Below, piece by piece: positions 1 to 8,167 of a stretch of DNA of 64,000 nucleotides. The stretch covers positions 1 through 64,000 of the forward strand of contig CAZEDX010000011.1 of assembly GCA_964511015.1 (NCBI GenBank), in the 5' to 3' direction. The stretch comes from FEN-1099 sp964511015. GTDB taxonomy: Bacteria; Lernaellota; Lernaellaia; Lernaellales; Lernaellaceae. The notes below the pieces were generated by a model that saw only the letters and a program-made list of their open reading frames with translations, did not search any database and was not told the origin of the DNA. Made by a program: the position numbers and the translations under genes. Every line of letters begins with the position of its first letter. The first letter of the stretch is position 1.

Positions 1-1
1 C

Positions 2-55
2 ACCGCGCATGTGATTCCGCTGGATGAAGATGATGACGACCTGAAAGCGTTCTAG
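2..55 (+). CDS. C-terminal end of an upstream gene (partial)
   Basis: Only the last 17 codons are present, ending at TAG 53-55. The visible tail reads HVIPLDEDDDDLKAF, an acidic C-terminus. The gene lies 68 bp upstream of a chemotaxis operon on the same strand, so a CheW-like or receptor protein is a reasonable guess, but the sequence here is too short to identify it. Confidence 0.5.
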   Translation, partial: TAHVIPLDEDDDDLKAF

Positions 56-123
56 AAACCCTGCGGGAGGGGGAGACGGTTTGCAGTCTACCCCTCCCAC
101 AGACGATATCAAAAGGCAGAACG

Positions 124-750
124 ATGGCTTTTACTTTCTTCTTTCGCGACCTGCAGACACTGGAACTGGTGGCAGAGCACGCCATTCCCGTTTTCCGCGG
201 GCGCTTGCGTATTAATATCTGGGACGCCGGTTGCGCGATGGGACCGGAACCCTACTCTTTGGCTATCGTGTTGCGTGAAAACATGAGCCACTTCCTGTTC
301 CGCAACGTGCGGATTCACGCCACCGACATCGACGAGCAGGACACCTTCGGCCCAACCATCACCCAAGGCATCTACCCGTACGAACAGCTACAGCGCATGC
401 CGGCGGACATTCTGGGCAAATATTTTCATCCGACCAACGGCAACGGCAGCCAGTATCAGATTGCAGATGAGATTCGCGAGGCCGTGGTCTTCCAAAAACA
501 CAACTTACTGACGTTGCGTCCGATTCGTGACAATTTCAGTTTGATTGTCTGCAAGAATGTGTTGCTCCATTTCTCTCCGGCTGAACGCGTCCAGGTAATG
601 AGAATGTTTCACGACGCACTTGCCGACGACGGTTTCCTGGTGACCGAACACACACAATTACTGCCGGACGAACTGACTTCATATTTCCGGCCGGTAGTCG
701 CAAACGCCCGGATCTATCACAAGATTCCGGCCGACCGCGGCCTAAAGTGA
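124..750 (+). CDS. Small CheR-like SAM methyltransferase (methyltransferase domain only)
   Basis: A 208-residue protein related to the catalytic half of CheR chemoreceptor glutamate methyltransferases. It starts directly at the FTFFFRD segment, which corresponds to the NxTxFFRE stretch of full CheR. A SAM-binding loop follows (WDAGCAMGPEPYSLA, about residues 37-51), then an ATDID motif near residue 65, and CKNVLLHF near residue 143 in the place of the usual CRNVxIYF. The helical N-terminal domain of CheR is absent. A full-length CheR follows 6 bp downstream, so this is a second, compact methyltransferase in one operon. Its substrate is unknown; a receptor or another signalling protein is the likeliest. 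Confidence 0.8.
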   Translation: MAFTFFFRDLQTLELVAEHAIPVFRGRLRINIWDAGCAMGPEPYSLAIVLRENMSHFLFRNVRIHATDIDEQDTFGPTITQGIYPYEQLQRMPADILGKYFHPTNGNGSQYQIADEIREAVVFQKHNLLTLRPIRDNFSLIVCKNVLLHFSPAERVQVMRMFHDALADDGFLVTEHTQLLPDELTSYFRPVVANARIYHKIPADRGLK

Positions 751-756
751 GTTGTC

Positions 757-1572
757 ATGGACACGGCCCTATTTCAGCGGTTTGCCGATCTAGTTTATGA
801 ACAGGCGGGAATTACACTCCGGCCGGGAAAAGAGGCCCTAGTCCACGCCCGGGTTGCTAAGCGCTTGCGAGCGCTAAGCCTCCCAGACGAGGCGGAATAC
901 CTAAGATTCCTGGAACAAGACGAAAGCGGCGACGAATTGGTCCATTTTCTCGACGCGATTTCCACCAACTTCACCAGTTTCTTTCGCGAATCAGACCACT
1001 TCGAAAACCTCCGTGACCATGTGCAAAACCGACTGGCGGAGGGACAGAACCGGCTGCGCATCTGGTGTGCCGCCGCCTCCAGTGGCGAGGAACCGTATTC
1101 GATTGCCATGACGGTGCATGAGGTCATTGAACACCGCCGGGTGGACTTTCGGATGCTGGCAACCGACATTTCAACCAAGGTATTGCACAAGGCGATGACC
1201 GGCGAATATGACGCCTCACGCCTCACGTCCTTGACTCCACAGCAAATGCTTAAATACTTCACACGGGTGGACGATGGTGAAGGCCATGAAGAAAAGCGCT
1301 ACGTCGTCTCGCCGGTATTGCGCGACTACATCGTGTTCAAGCGACTGAATCTCTCCACCCCGCCCTTCCCGATGAGCGGCCCAATGGACGTCGTGTTTTG
1401 TCGCAACGTCATGATCTATTTTGACAACGCGGTGCGCCAGCGCCTGGTGGCCGAAATCGAGCGCCTGTTGGCGCCGGGCGCAATATTGTTCGTGGGTCAC
1501 ACCGAGACTCTCACGGGCATCAACACCGGTCTGCGTATGGTACGGCCGTCGGTGTACTGGAAACCAGAATGA
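757..1572 (+). CDS. cheR: Chemotaxis protein methyltransferase CheR
   Basis: A full-length 271-residue CheR, which transfers methyl groups from S-adenosylmethionine to glutamates on chemoreceptors and so sets adaptation. The N-terminal helical domain covers residues 1-75. The STNFTSFFRE motif lies near 69-78, the SAM loop AASSGEEPYS near 105-114, ATDIS near 135, and CRNVMIYF near 215-222. It follows the small CheR-like gene by 6 bp and overlaps cheD by the ATGA at 1569-1572, indicating translational coupling. CheB, which removes the same modification, lies 2.3 kb downstream. Confidence 0.95.
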   Translation: MDTALFQRFADLVYEQAGITLRPGKEALVHARVAKRLRALSLPDEAEYLRFLEQDESGDELVHFLDAISTNFTSFFRESDHFENLRDHVQNRLAEGQNRLRIWCAAASSGEEPYSIAMTVHEVIEHRRVDFRMLATDISTKVLHKAMTGEYDASRLTSLTPQQMLKYFTRVDDGEGHEEKRYVVSPVLRDYIVFKRLNLSTPPFPMSGPMDVVFCRNVMIYFDNAVRQRLVAEIERLLAPGAILFVGHTETLTGINTGLRMVRPSVYWKPE

Positions 1573-2084
1573 CAACTCTCGCGAACGCCAACAACGGGGG
1601 CGCCTCGACCATTATCACGGTCGATATCTCCGACCTGCAGGTGACCAATGACCCCAATGCTATCCTGGTCACTTACGCCCTGGGATCGTGTATTGCGGTG
1701 ATGTTGTACGACCCGCGATTGAAAGTCGCCGGGATGATTCACTATATGTTGCCTTCCTCCAAAACCAATCCGGAAAAGGCGGCCGTACAACCGGCGATGT
1801 TCGCCGACACCGGGGTTCCGTTGCTGTTTGAAAGCATGTACGCTTTTGGCTGCCGCAAAGAGCATCTAATCGTCAAGGTAGCCGGCGGCGGTAAGCTATA
1901 CGAAGACAACGGTATTTTCGACATCGGTCGTCGCAATTACACGGTGTTGCGCAAGCTGTTCTGGAAAAACAACATCATGATCACTTCGGAAGACGTGGGA
2001 GGCAGCAAGTCGAGAACCGCTCGTCTTTTCACCAACGACGGACGAGTGGTTGTTAGTTCGCAAGGAGAGGAGAGCGAGCTATGA
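1569..2084 (+). CDS. cheD: Chemoreceptor glutamine deamidase CheD
   Basis: A 171-residue CheD. This family deamidates glutamines on chemoreceptors and often works with CheC-type phosphatases. The catalytic cysteine is Cys41 in LGSCIAVMLYDP and the catalytic histidine is His58 in GMIHYMLP. Glycine-rich KVAGGGKLY and the IGRRNY segment match the family core. The N-terminus is slightly longer than usual. It overlaps cheR and the HDOD gene by 4 bp each. The CheX/CheC-like gene three positions downstream fits the known CheC-CheD partnership. Confidence 0.93.
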   Translation: MTTLANANNGGASTIITVDISDLQVTNDPNAILVTYALGSCIAVMLYDPRLKVAGMIHYMLPSSKTNPEKAAVQPAMFADTGVPLLFESMYAFGCRKEHLIVKVAGGGKLYEDNGIFDIGRRNYTVLRKLFWKNNIMITSEDVGGSKSRTARLFTNDGRVVVSSQGEESEL

Positions 2085-2950
2085 CCGACTGGCCGCAAGT
2101 ACTCAGCCGACTCCAATCCCTGCCTACACTGCCCACCGTTGTTATGCAGTTGTCGGAGTTGTCCCGGAACGAGAACGCCGGAGCGGCGGATTTTGAGCAA
2201 GCCATCCGCCCTGACCCGGCGCTGACCGCCAATTTGCTGCGTATCGCCAACTCGGCCTATTTCAGCTCGCGCACCGAAATCACCTCGGTCCGTCAGGCCA
2301 TCGTAATGATGGGACTGCCGCGGGTTTTCGAACTGGCCCTGACTGGCGAATTCAGCCGCACGATCCCCACGGAGTTGCCCGTGTACCGGATTCGCGCGGA
2401 CGTATTCTGGTTGCATTGCGTCGCCGTGGCTATTCTTACCGAAAAGCTCACCGCCGAACTCCAGATCAAGAAACCCGCGCTCAGCTTCGTGGCTGGGTTG
2501 CTGCATGACATCGGCAAGCTGGTCATCGGCACACTGGTGCTGGACACCGGTCATGATCTGGCGCAACCGCTGCAAACAGAAGGCCGGACGTTGCTAGAGG
2601 CGGAATTCGAAATCCTGGGTACCGATCACACTGTTATTGGAGCGCAGGTAGCCGAGCGCTGGCGTCTGCCGGCACCGCTTGCGACCATTGCGCGTGGGCA
2701 CCACGATCCCGACTCCCTGCCTGCCGAACAGCAGTCGGTATTGTTGGACTTGGTACACGTTTCCGATGCCCTTGCCCATTCACTTGGCTACGGCACGGAC
2801 ATCGGCGAACTGCACCGTGATGTTAAGCCATCGGCGTTCCAACGTCTGGGGCTGCATGCGAAGGTGCTGGAAAACGCGGCGGCCAATTCGGCCGATCAGA
2901 TCCAGCGTATGACCAGCTTGTTCGCTACTGCCTCAGGGAGGCCACAATGA
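2081..2950 (+). CDS. HDOD domain signalling protein
   Basis: A 289-residue protein that is essentially one HDOD domain. The opening LPTLPTVVMQLSEL, the DPALTANLLRIANSAYF stretch and the TSVRQAIVMMGL block are typical of the family. HDIGK near residue 148 and GHHDP near 208 keep HD-type metal-ligand residues, although most HDOD proteins have no proven enzyme activity. It sits inside the chemotaxis operon with 4-bp overlaps to cheD and to the receiver gene. A regulatory role linked to the chemosensory output is inferred from position only. Confidence 0.88.
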   Translation: MTDWPQVLSRLQSLPTLPTVVMQLSELSRNENAGAADFEQAIRPDPALTANLLRIANSAYFSSRTEITSVRQAIVMMGLPRVFELALTGEFSRTIPTELPVYRIRADVFWLHCVAVAILTEKLTAELQIKKPALSFVAGLLHDIGKLVIGTLVLDTGHDLAQPLQTEGRTLLEAEFEILGTDHTVIGAQVAERWRLPAPLATIARGHHDPDSLPAEQQSVLLDLVHVSDALAHSLGYGTDIGELHRDVKPSAFQRLGLHAKVLENAAANSADQIQRMTSLFATASGRPQ

Positions 2951-3336
2951 GTTACAGCATCCTGGTTGTCGACGATTCAGAGATCATTCGTCAGGCAATC
3001 AAAAAGAGCATTTCCATGTCCGGCCTCGATGTCGGCCATTTGCATGAGGCCGGCAATGGGGTGGAAGCACTAAAGTTGCTTGCCAACCAATGGGTCGACA
3101 TCGTCTTGACGGACATCAATATGCCGGAAATGACCGGCGTCGAACTAGTGCAACGGATGCGCCAAGACAATGTTCTGTCGCAGATCCCGGTCGTTGTTGT
3201 CTCTACCGAGAGAAGCATCACCCGCATCCAGGAACTGGAACAACAGGGAATCAAAGGCTATATCAAAAAGCCTTTCCGCCCGGAGGATCTGCGCGACACC
3301 ATTTCCCGACTCTTGGAGCAGAAGGAAGGAGCATGA
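2947..3336 (+). CDS. CheY-like single-domain response regulator
   Basis: A 129-residue stand-alone receiver. The acidic pair is Asp9-Asp10 in LVVDDSE, the phosphoacceptor is Asp56 in LTDINMPEMTG, the conserved Ser/Thr lies in VVVSTE, and the lysine in YIKKPF near residue 107. There is no output domain, so it probably diffuses to a target as CheY does. It overlaps both the HDOD gene and the CheX-like gene by 4 bp, which keeps its expression tied to a likely phosphatase. Confidence 0.92.
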   Translation: MSYSILVVDDSEIIRQAIKKSISMSGLDVGHLHEAGNGVEALKLLANQWVDIVLTDINMPEMTGVELVQRMRQDNVLSQIPVVVVSTERSITRIQELEQQGIKGYIKKPFRPEDLRDTISRLLEQKEGA

Positions 3337-3806
3337 CGTTGGATCAAACCCAACAAGAGGTCCTGCACACCGTGGTACGGCAAATTCTCGAAGATGCCAC
3401 TTTCGTCTTTGCCGAGCCGGCGGAAGACCTGCCGGAATGGATGGACAGTGTTCTGGAGGCCGAGGTTACTTTTGCCGGTCCCAATACCGGTAGGTTGCTT
3501 ATTGCGATGAGTCCGGACTTGGCAATCAACCTCGCGGCCAACTTGTTGGGCATCGATGCCGATGATCCGGACGCGGTAACGAGAGGTCACGGCGCCAGCG
3601 GCGAAATCGCCAACATGATTTGCGGCGCTCTGATGGAAAAACTGTTTGGAGCAGAGGCGATCTGTCGCCTTGGAATTCCCACTGTGACTACCGTTGACCC
3701 TGCCGATCATGATCGTCAGCGCGAAACCGCTGCCTCTTCCTTGGTGTTGATTACTGAGGAAGGCGAACGATTTGACGCCTTCTTGTTCATCGACAAACAG
3801 GCCTAG
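3333..3806 (+). CDS. CheX/CheC-like chemotaxis phosphatase-family protein
   Basis: A 157-residue protein starting at the ATG that overlaps the receiver stop codon (ATGA 3333-3336). The central segment GEIANMICGALMEKLFG (about residues 90-106) matches the ExxN helix used by CheC/CheX/FliY phosphatases to dephosphorylate CheY-P. Only one such helix is obvious, as in CheX. The C-terminal beta strands ASSLVLI and FDAFLFID fit the fold. Its place directly after a CheY-like gene and in an operon with CheD supports a role in signal termination. The exact subfamily (CheX or CheC) is not settled by eye. Confidence 0.78.
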   Translation: MTLDQTQQEVLHTVVRQILEDATFVFAEPAEDLPEWMDSVLEAEVTFAGPNTGRLLIAMSPDLAINLAANLLGIDADDPDAVTRGHGASGEIANMICGALMEKLFGAEAICRLGIPTVTTVDPADHDRQRETAASSLVLITEEGERFDAFLFIDKQA

Positions 3807-3850
3807 CCGGTTGACCGAAACAGCGACCCAACCAGAAAGCGGGCTGCAAC

Positions 3851-4882
3851 ATGGTGCGAGTGCTGGTAGTTGACGATTCTGCAGTCGTTCGACAGATTTT
3901 CAGCCGAGTGCTGGCCACCGATCCCGAAATCGAGGTGATCGGAACGGCGCCGGATCCGTATGTCGCGCGAGACATCATAGAACAGAAGCACCCCGATGTG
4001 CTCACCTTGGACATCGAAATGCCGCGCATGGACGGGATCACGTTCTTGCATAAATTAATGAAGTACTACCCGCTGCCGGTGATTGTGGTTTCCTCCCTGA
4101 CTCCCAAAGGGGGCGAACTCGCCTTGGAAGCCATTCGTGCCGGCGCGATCGACGTGCTGTGCAAACCCGGCGCGGCTTATACGGTTGGTGATCTGACCAC
4201 GGAACTGATAGAGAAAATCAAGGTGGCCGCGCGCATTGACATGAAAGCGCGCAAAGCGCGTTTGGACATCAACCCTACCCACAAGATCGCCACCGCCATT
4301 ACCAAAACCACCAACCGCGTGGTGGCAATTGGCGCCTCCACTGGCGGAACCGTGGCCTTGGAGGAAATTTTCCAGGCCATGCCGGCCAACATTCCTGGTA
4401 TCGTCGTTACCCAACACATGCCTGAGTTTTTCACCAAATCGTTCGCCGAAAGACTCAACGGCCTGTGCGAGCCGCAGATCAAGGAGGCCGAAGACGGCGA
4501 ATCGGTAGTGCCCGGCAAGATTCTCATTGCCCCCGGGAACAAACACATGTTGTTGCGTCGATCCGGCGCGCGCTATTATGTCAACGTGGTGTTCGGTCCG
4601 TTGGTGAACCGTCATCGTCCGTCAGTAGAAGTCATGATGCGCTCGGTGGCCAAGACTGCCGGCAAGAACGCTGTCGGTGTGATGCTGACTGGCATGGGTG
4701 GTGACGGTGCAAAAGGCTTGTTGGAAATGAAGGAAGCCGGCGCGGTCACCCTTGCCCAGGACGAAAAGAGCTGTGTCGTTTTCGGCATGCCGAAAGTGGC
4801 GATCGAAGTCGGCGCCGTCGATCACATCTTACCTTTAGACAAAATGGCGGAGCAGATTCTCGCCTTTGCTCAAAGCGACTAG
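3851..4882 (+). CDS. cheB: Protein-glutamate methylesterase/glutamine deamidase CheB
   Basis: A 343-residue two-domain CheB. The receiver (1-125) has Asp9-Asp10 and phosphoacceptor Asp54. The methylesterase domain starts near residue 155 with VVAIGASTGG; the catalytic triad is Ser163, His189 (TQHMPEFF) and Asp285 (GMGGDGAKG). It demethylates receptor glutamates and can deamidate glutamines, opposing CheR. It begins 44 bp after the CheX-like gene and closes the operon; its last 4 bp overlap the end of the convergent ATPase gene. A CheA able to phosphorylate it is not in the window and is probably upstream. Confidence 0.96.
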   Translation: MVRVLVVDDSAVVRQIFSRVLATDPEIEVIGTAPDPYVARDIIEQKHPDVLTLDIEMPRMDGITFLHKLMKYYPLPVIVVSSLTPKGGELALEAIRAGAIDVLCKPGAAYTVGDLTTELIEKIKVAARIDMKARKARLDINPTHKIATAITKTTNRVVAIGASTGGTVALEEIFQAMPANIPGIVVTQHMPEFFTKSFAERLNGLCEPQIKEAEDGESVVPGKILIAPGNKHMLLRRSGARYYVNVVFGPLVNRHRPSVEVMMRSVAKTAGKNAVGVMLTGMGGDGAKGLLEMKEAGAVTLAQDEKSCVVFGMPKVAIEVGAVDHILPLDKMAEQILAFAQSD

Positions 4883-6024
4883 CCGTTTCGCAAGTACTCC
4901 CCTACCCGCAACAACGTACCGACGTCATGCACATCCCGCTCCAGAAGCGGCACGCGAAAGACGGCCTTGGCCATCCTCTGCCGCTGCACAAAACCAGTCA
5001 CTCGCATTTCATCGGCTTCCGCCAGTACCGCCGTTTCCGCCGCATTGGTGAAGAGCGCATCAACTGCGGGGGCGTATTTTGGCATTTTTCTCATCGCTTG
5101 AGCCGCAGCCTTGCGCGCCATTTCGGCCCACGCATCCCCCCCATACGGCCAGGTGTGTACCCGGTTGAAAATCACGGCGCAGGGCGCCATTTGTTCACGA
5201 ACCAGGCGTGAATAAAACATCGCCGCTTCTTCCAACGAAGCGCGGTTGGGGCTGCTGACCAAGACAAACGCCGTCTCCTTGGCCCCGAGCAGTTTTTTGA
5301 CCTGTGTCGCCCGCTGCTTGAAACCTTCATACATACCGTCGAAAGCCAAGAAGAATTCCGCCAGGTCGGCCATGGCTTGATAGCCAGTGGCCCTTTCAAG
5401 GATCTTGAACATGATTGCCGCGCCTTTTTGCGCGAAGGCGAACCCGACCTTGCCGGCCATGAGATACGGTTTGATGAACCACTGGATTACTTTTCCGTCC
5501 AGGAAATCTGCCATTCGACTGGGCGCTTCCAAGAAATCCAGCGCATGCTTCGTGGGAGGGGTATCGACCACAATCAGGTCGTAGTCGCGTTCGGCCTGAA
5601 GCTCATATAGCTTCTCCATGGCCATGTATTCCTGGCTGCCGGCCAACGCGTCAGAAAGGTTCTGGTAGTAATGGTTGCCGAGTATCTTTTCGGCGGCTTC
5701 GGCGCTGGGCGAAATCCGCTCGATCAGCTCGTCAAACGTGCGTTTGACGTCGAGCATCATGCCCCACAGTTGGCCCTTGGGACGAATGTTTGCCGCGGCG
5801 AACACTTCGTCCGCAATCCGCTGCTCGGTGTTGTCCAACTCGGCCAGTCCGAGGCTGTTGGCCAGCCGGCGCGCCGGATCGATGGTCAGCACCAAGGTCT
5901 TGCGGCCAGCCACAGCCGCCATCAATGCGATGGTGGCCGCTGTGGTTGTCTTGCCGACACCGCCGGAACCGACACAGATCACAATCCGCTGCCGGCCGAT
6001 CAACTCCAGCAGATCATGTTTCAT
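4879..6024 (-). CDS. ArsA-like P-loop ATPase (second of a pair)
   Basis: A 381-residue ATPase of the ArsA/Get3 deviant-Walker group. The P-loop is GSGGVGKTTTA (residues 18-28), followed by LTIDPARRLANSLGL and the switch segment VVDTPPTKHALDFLEAP near residue 157. Arsenite-type metal-binding cysteines are not apparent, and no arsenic genes are nearby, so arsenite export is unlikely. It is coupled to the preceding ATPase gene by an ATGA overlap at 6021-6024. Two tandem ArsA-like ATPases are seen in several deltaproteobacterial-type genomes; their clients are unknown, and tail-anchored protein or membrane targeting is only a guess. Confidence 0.82.
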   Translation of the reverse strand: MKHDLLELIGRQRIVICVGSGGVGKTTTAATIALMAAVAGRKTLVLTIDPARRLANSLGLAELDNTEQRIADEVFAAANIRPKGQLWGMMLDVKRTFDELIERISPSAEAAEKILGNHYYQNLSDALAGSQEYMAMEKLYELQAERDYDLIVVDTPPTKHALDFLEAPSRMADFLDGKVIQWFIKPYLMAGKVGFAFAQKGAAIMFKILERATGYQAMADLAEFFLAFDGMYEGFKQRATQVKKLLGAKETAFVLVSSPNRASLEEAAMFYSRLVREQMAPCAVIFNRVHTWPYGGDAWAEMARKAAAQAMRKMPKYAPAVDALFTNAAETAVLAEADEMRVTGFVQRQRMAKAVFRVPLLERDVHDVGTLLRVGEYLRNG

Positions 6025-6998
6025 CGCCGCCCCCGCGGAATCTGCTCATCCAACACCTTGGCAACCTTGATCATCGATTCCCGGTCTTCATTCATACTCG
6101 GTAAGAACGGAACGGTCATGATGGTCCCGCCAACACTCTGTCCGACCTGAGCCAGATAGTGGGCCGACAACTCGGCCCGCGCTTGTCGCATATTCATCGC
6201 CGATAGTAATGGCTGCTTGCCGCCCGGCGCCAAACGATCAAGCGTGGACATGGCCACTTCGTCGTTTAGCAGTTTCGTCAATAGTGGCTCGGTAGCCCGA
6301 TCGGCAATGGGAGAAACGAAGCCATTGACCACCGTGGCGCCATAAGGGATCTGCAACGTCTCCTTGGCCGCACGGTGGATTTCAAAAACCTCGTTGACGG
6401 CCATCTCTTCCGGCAGTGTTACACCGACGATGAGCGTGCGGTCCGGGTCCATCAACAGTTTCTGGACGGCAAGCGTGTGCTGCCGCACCGGGCCGAATTT
6501 CAGCGTGTTGAGGATGATCTGCGGCACACGCAGGAAAGTAATGCCATGACCAGTAGCCGGCGCGTCAACCACCAGCAGGTCCCAAAGCGGCTTTTTCTGG
6601 TAGCCAACGGACTTCTGTTCGAGCTGCCATATTTTTCCCACGGTGATCAGTTCCCGCCATCCTGGTGCGGCCTGCGTTAGGTACTGGATGACCCGGTTCT
6701 CCAAAAACCAGTCCACTACCATCTGGATCTTCATCGCGCTGACGAGGTATTCGTGCAAGGCGAGATAGGGCTCGATAATCATGCCCCACAGACCGGGCTC
6801 GAGTTCGGTTTCTTTGTAAACCGGCAGAGTGCGGTCGAAGATGGGGCCGACGTTATCCTCGCGGCCAAGTTGGATCAACAGCACCTTGAGGCCGCGGTCG
6901 CGGGCGGCGGTGGCCAGGGCCGTGGCAATCGTGGTCTTGCCCGCCCCGCCTTTTCCCGTTACCAGAAGCACCCGGCGATCGAATAGATTGCGCACCAC
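6021..6998 (-). CDS. ArsA-like P-loop ATPase (first of a pair)
   Basis: A 325-residue ArsA-family ATPase with P-loop VTGKGGAGKTTIA near residues 13-25, LIQLGREDNVGPIFD near 41-55 and the LVVDAPATGHGI switch near 142-153. It begins with tandem GTG codons (6993-6998) without an obvious Shine-Dalgarno, so the start is uncertain by a codon or two. It ends in an ATGA overlap with the second ATPase, so the pair probably works as a heterodimer. It is shorter than the partner and differs in its switch loop (DAPATGH against DTPPTKH). Confidence 0.8.
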   Translation of the reverse strand: MVRNLFDRRVLLVTGKGGAGKTTIATALATAARDRGLKVLLIQLGREDNVGPIFDRTLPVYKETELEPGLWGMIIEPYLALHEYLVSAMKIQMVVDWFLENRVIQYLTQAAPGWRELITVGKIWQLEQKSVGYQKKPLWDLLVVDAPATGHGITFLRVPQIILNTLKFGPVRQHTLAVQKLLMDPDRTLIVGVTLPEEMAVNEVFEIHRAAKETLQIPYGATVVNGFVSPIADRATEPLLTKLLNDEVAMSTLDRLAPGGKQPLLSAMNMRQARAELSAHYLAQVGQSVGGTIMTVPFLPSMNEDRESMIKVAKVLDEQIPRGRR

Positions 6999-7070
6999 GG
7001 CCGACGCCCCGCAGACAATTCGTTCGACAAGTTAGTATCCCCGCCAACAGCGGTCAACGGGAGACTCCCC

Positions 7071-7087
7071 TTGATTCCCGGATAAGC
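7071..7087 (+). repeat. Left terminal inverted repeat of the IS remnant
   Basis: Sequence TTGATTCCCGGATAAGC. It matches the reverse complement of 7779-7795 at 15 of 17 positions, with mismatches at positions 11 and 15. Confidence 0.65.
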
Positions 7088-7271
7088 GGTCTGATTCATC
7101 GATGTTCTTCCGAAAACCTATTTTTGCCGAGTCCATGTTTATTGTTTTGAGAATAGATCGGGGCTTTGCGCGGCGGGAGACGCGTTGCTGGCGGTTGTTT
7201 TTTGGCGTTTGGACAAACCCCTGCTCGACGGGGAGCCATCGCAGCGGAGAAGGCCAAGCACGAAGCGGCGG

Positions 7272-7702
7272 TTACGCCGGGGCGCGCGTCCAGCGGTCGA
7301 GTTGGTCGGCGGCGTGGTTGAGCCAGGCCAGGCGGAAAGCGGTTTTGGCAAACTTGAGGATCCACCGCCGACCGTGGCGCACCAGCCGGGCCGGCGTGCG
7401 CAACAGATCGCGGATAATGGTGTGCAGGCCGTGGGCGCGCGCGAGAGGTTGAGCAGCCGCGCGCGCACGTTGTCCGCCGCCAAGCGATCCACCTCGCACA
7501 ATGCGCCGTCGCCCTGGGCCAGCGAGAAAATCAGCGCCAGCAACGTCTCCCGATCACTGGCCCCGCTCGCCCGTTGTTTCAGCCGCTCCGCCGCGTCCAA
7601 CAGGGCCGGCAAACCCAACCGCGCCGCCATTTGCGCCAGAGAAATCGCGCCGCCGTTCGAAGTGATTTGCTCATCGGTGAAGTCAATGGTGATACTCGAC
7701 AT
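7272..7702 (-). pseudogene. Transposase remnant, IS1380-like, N- and C-terminal pieces fused
   Basis: Reading from ATG 7702, which has a strong Shine-Dalgarno (GGGAGGTGCTCCG), the first ~90 codons encode an IS1380-type N-terminus with TSNGGAISLAQMAARLGL and a DRETLLALIFSLAQGDG segment. Near 7450 the reading frame shifts. A second frame then gives HGLHTIIRDLLRTPARLVRHG and a basic C-terminal segment ending at the stop near 7272, which looks like the end of the same transposase family. A full transposase is usually 400-450 residues, so the DDE core is deleted. The family assignment is by motif memory only. Confidence 0.6.
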
Positions 7703-7778
7703 CGGAGCACCTCCCGGGTGTTTTGTCGTTTGCACTACAAAACCAATCGTTCCTGAAACTTGGCGATCCTCTTCTTTT

Positions 7779-7795
7779 GCCTATTCGGGAATCAA
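7779..7795 (-). repeat. Right terminal inverted repeat of the IS remnant
   Basis: The reverse complement reads TTGATTCCCGAATAGGC and matches 7071-7087 at 15 of 17 positions. Confidence 0.65.
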
Positions 7796-7825
7796 ACGAG
7801 AATCCGTACGGAGAGTCGACTTGGC

Positions 7826-7854
7826 TTGACGACACCGCAAAGATGTCAAATGAT
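7826..7854 (+). promoter_or_regulatory. Sigma70-like promoter for the small haem-motif lipoprotein
   Basis: A -35 box TTGACG at 7826-7831 and a -10 box AATGAT at 7849-7854, spaced 17 bp. They lie 30 bp upstream of the start codon at 7885 and just outside the IS remnant. Confidence 0.45.
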
Positions 7855-7884
7855 TAAACAAAATTCCCCACGAGGGTGCCGCCA

Positions 7885-8163
7885 ATGTCAAACCGGAATT
7901 TTTTTTCGGTCCTAGTGATCGTGATGATGCTTGGGTCGTGCTTAATCACCGCCTGCTACCGCAACGCGGATGACGACGATGATACAAATCCCCCTGGGGA
8001 CGACGACCTGGGCGATGACGATCAAAACACCAACGACGATGATGCCGCCGCTGCGCCCAAGATCCCTCACGGCGAGCAAGGCAACTGCCTCGGGTGCCAT
8101 TCGAACGCGCACAACGGCAACCCGCCGTCAGACGATTGCCTTGGCTGCCACCAGTACCAATAA
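7885..8163 (+). CDS. Small lipoprotein with Asp-rich linker and two CxxCH motifs
   Basis: A 92-residue protein. Hydrophobic residues 5-22 lead to the lipobox LITAC, so the mature protein should be lipidated on Cys. An Asp/Asn-rich linker follows (clusters such as NADDDDDTNPPGDDD). The C-terminal third has two identical haem-type motifs CLGCH, about 18 residues apart, resembling a minimal multihaem cytochrome c module. The start at ATG 7885 is favoured over an upstream GTG because GAGGGTG lies 6 bp before it. No cytochrome-maturation or electron-transfer genes are near. Whether the CxxCH motifs bind haem is unproven. Confidence 0.72.
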   Translation: MSNRNFFSVLVIVMMLGSCLITACYRNADDDDDTNPPGDDDLGDDDQNTNDDDAAAAPKIPHGEQGNCLGCHSNAHNGNPPSDDCLGCHQYQ

Positions 8164-8167
8164 TTTG

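Larger units (their letters stand above)
7071..7795. mobile_element. Internally deleted IS1380-like element
   Basis: A 725-bp unit bounded by imperfect inverted ends: TTGATTCCCGGATAAGC at 7071-7087 and the reverse complement of TTGATTCCCGAATAGGC at 7779-7795 (15 of 17 bases match). The interior holds only the first ~90 and last ~50 codons of a transposase in two frames, so the catalytic middle is gone. No target-site duplication is visible in the flanking bases. It lies between the ATPase pair and a small lipoprotein gene and could move only if a full-length relative elsewhere supplied transposase. Confidence 0.6.

Noticed and set aside
7071..7795. Genomic island or prophage boundary at the IS remnant
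   Set aside because: Genes on both sides are ordinary chromosomal types and no integrase, attachment site or composition break accompanies it.
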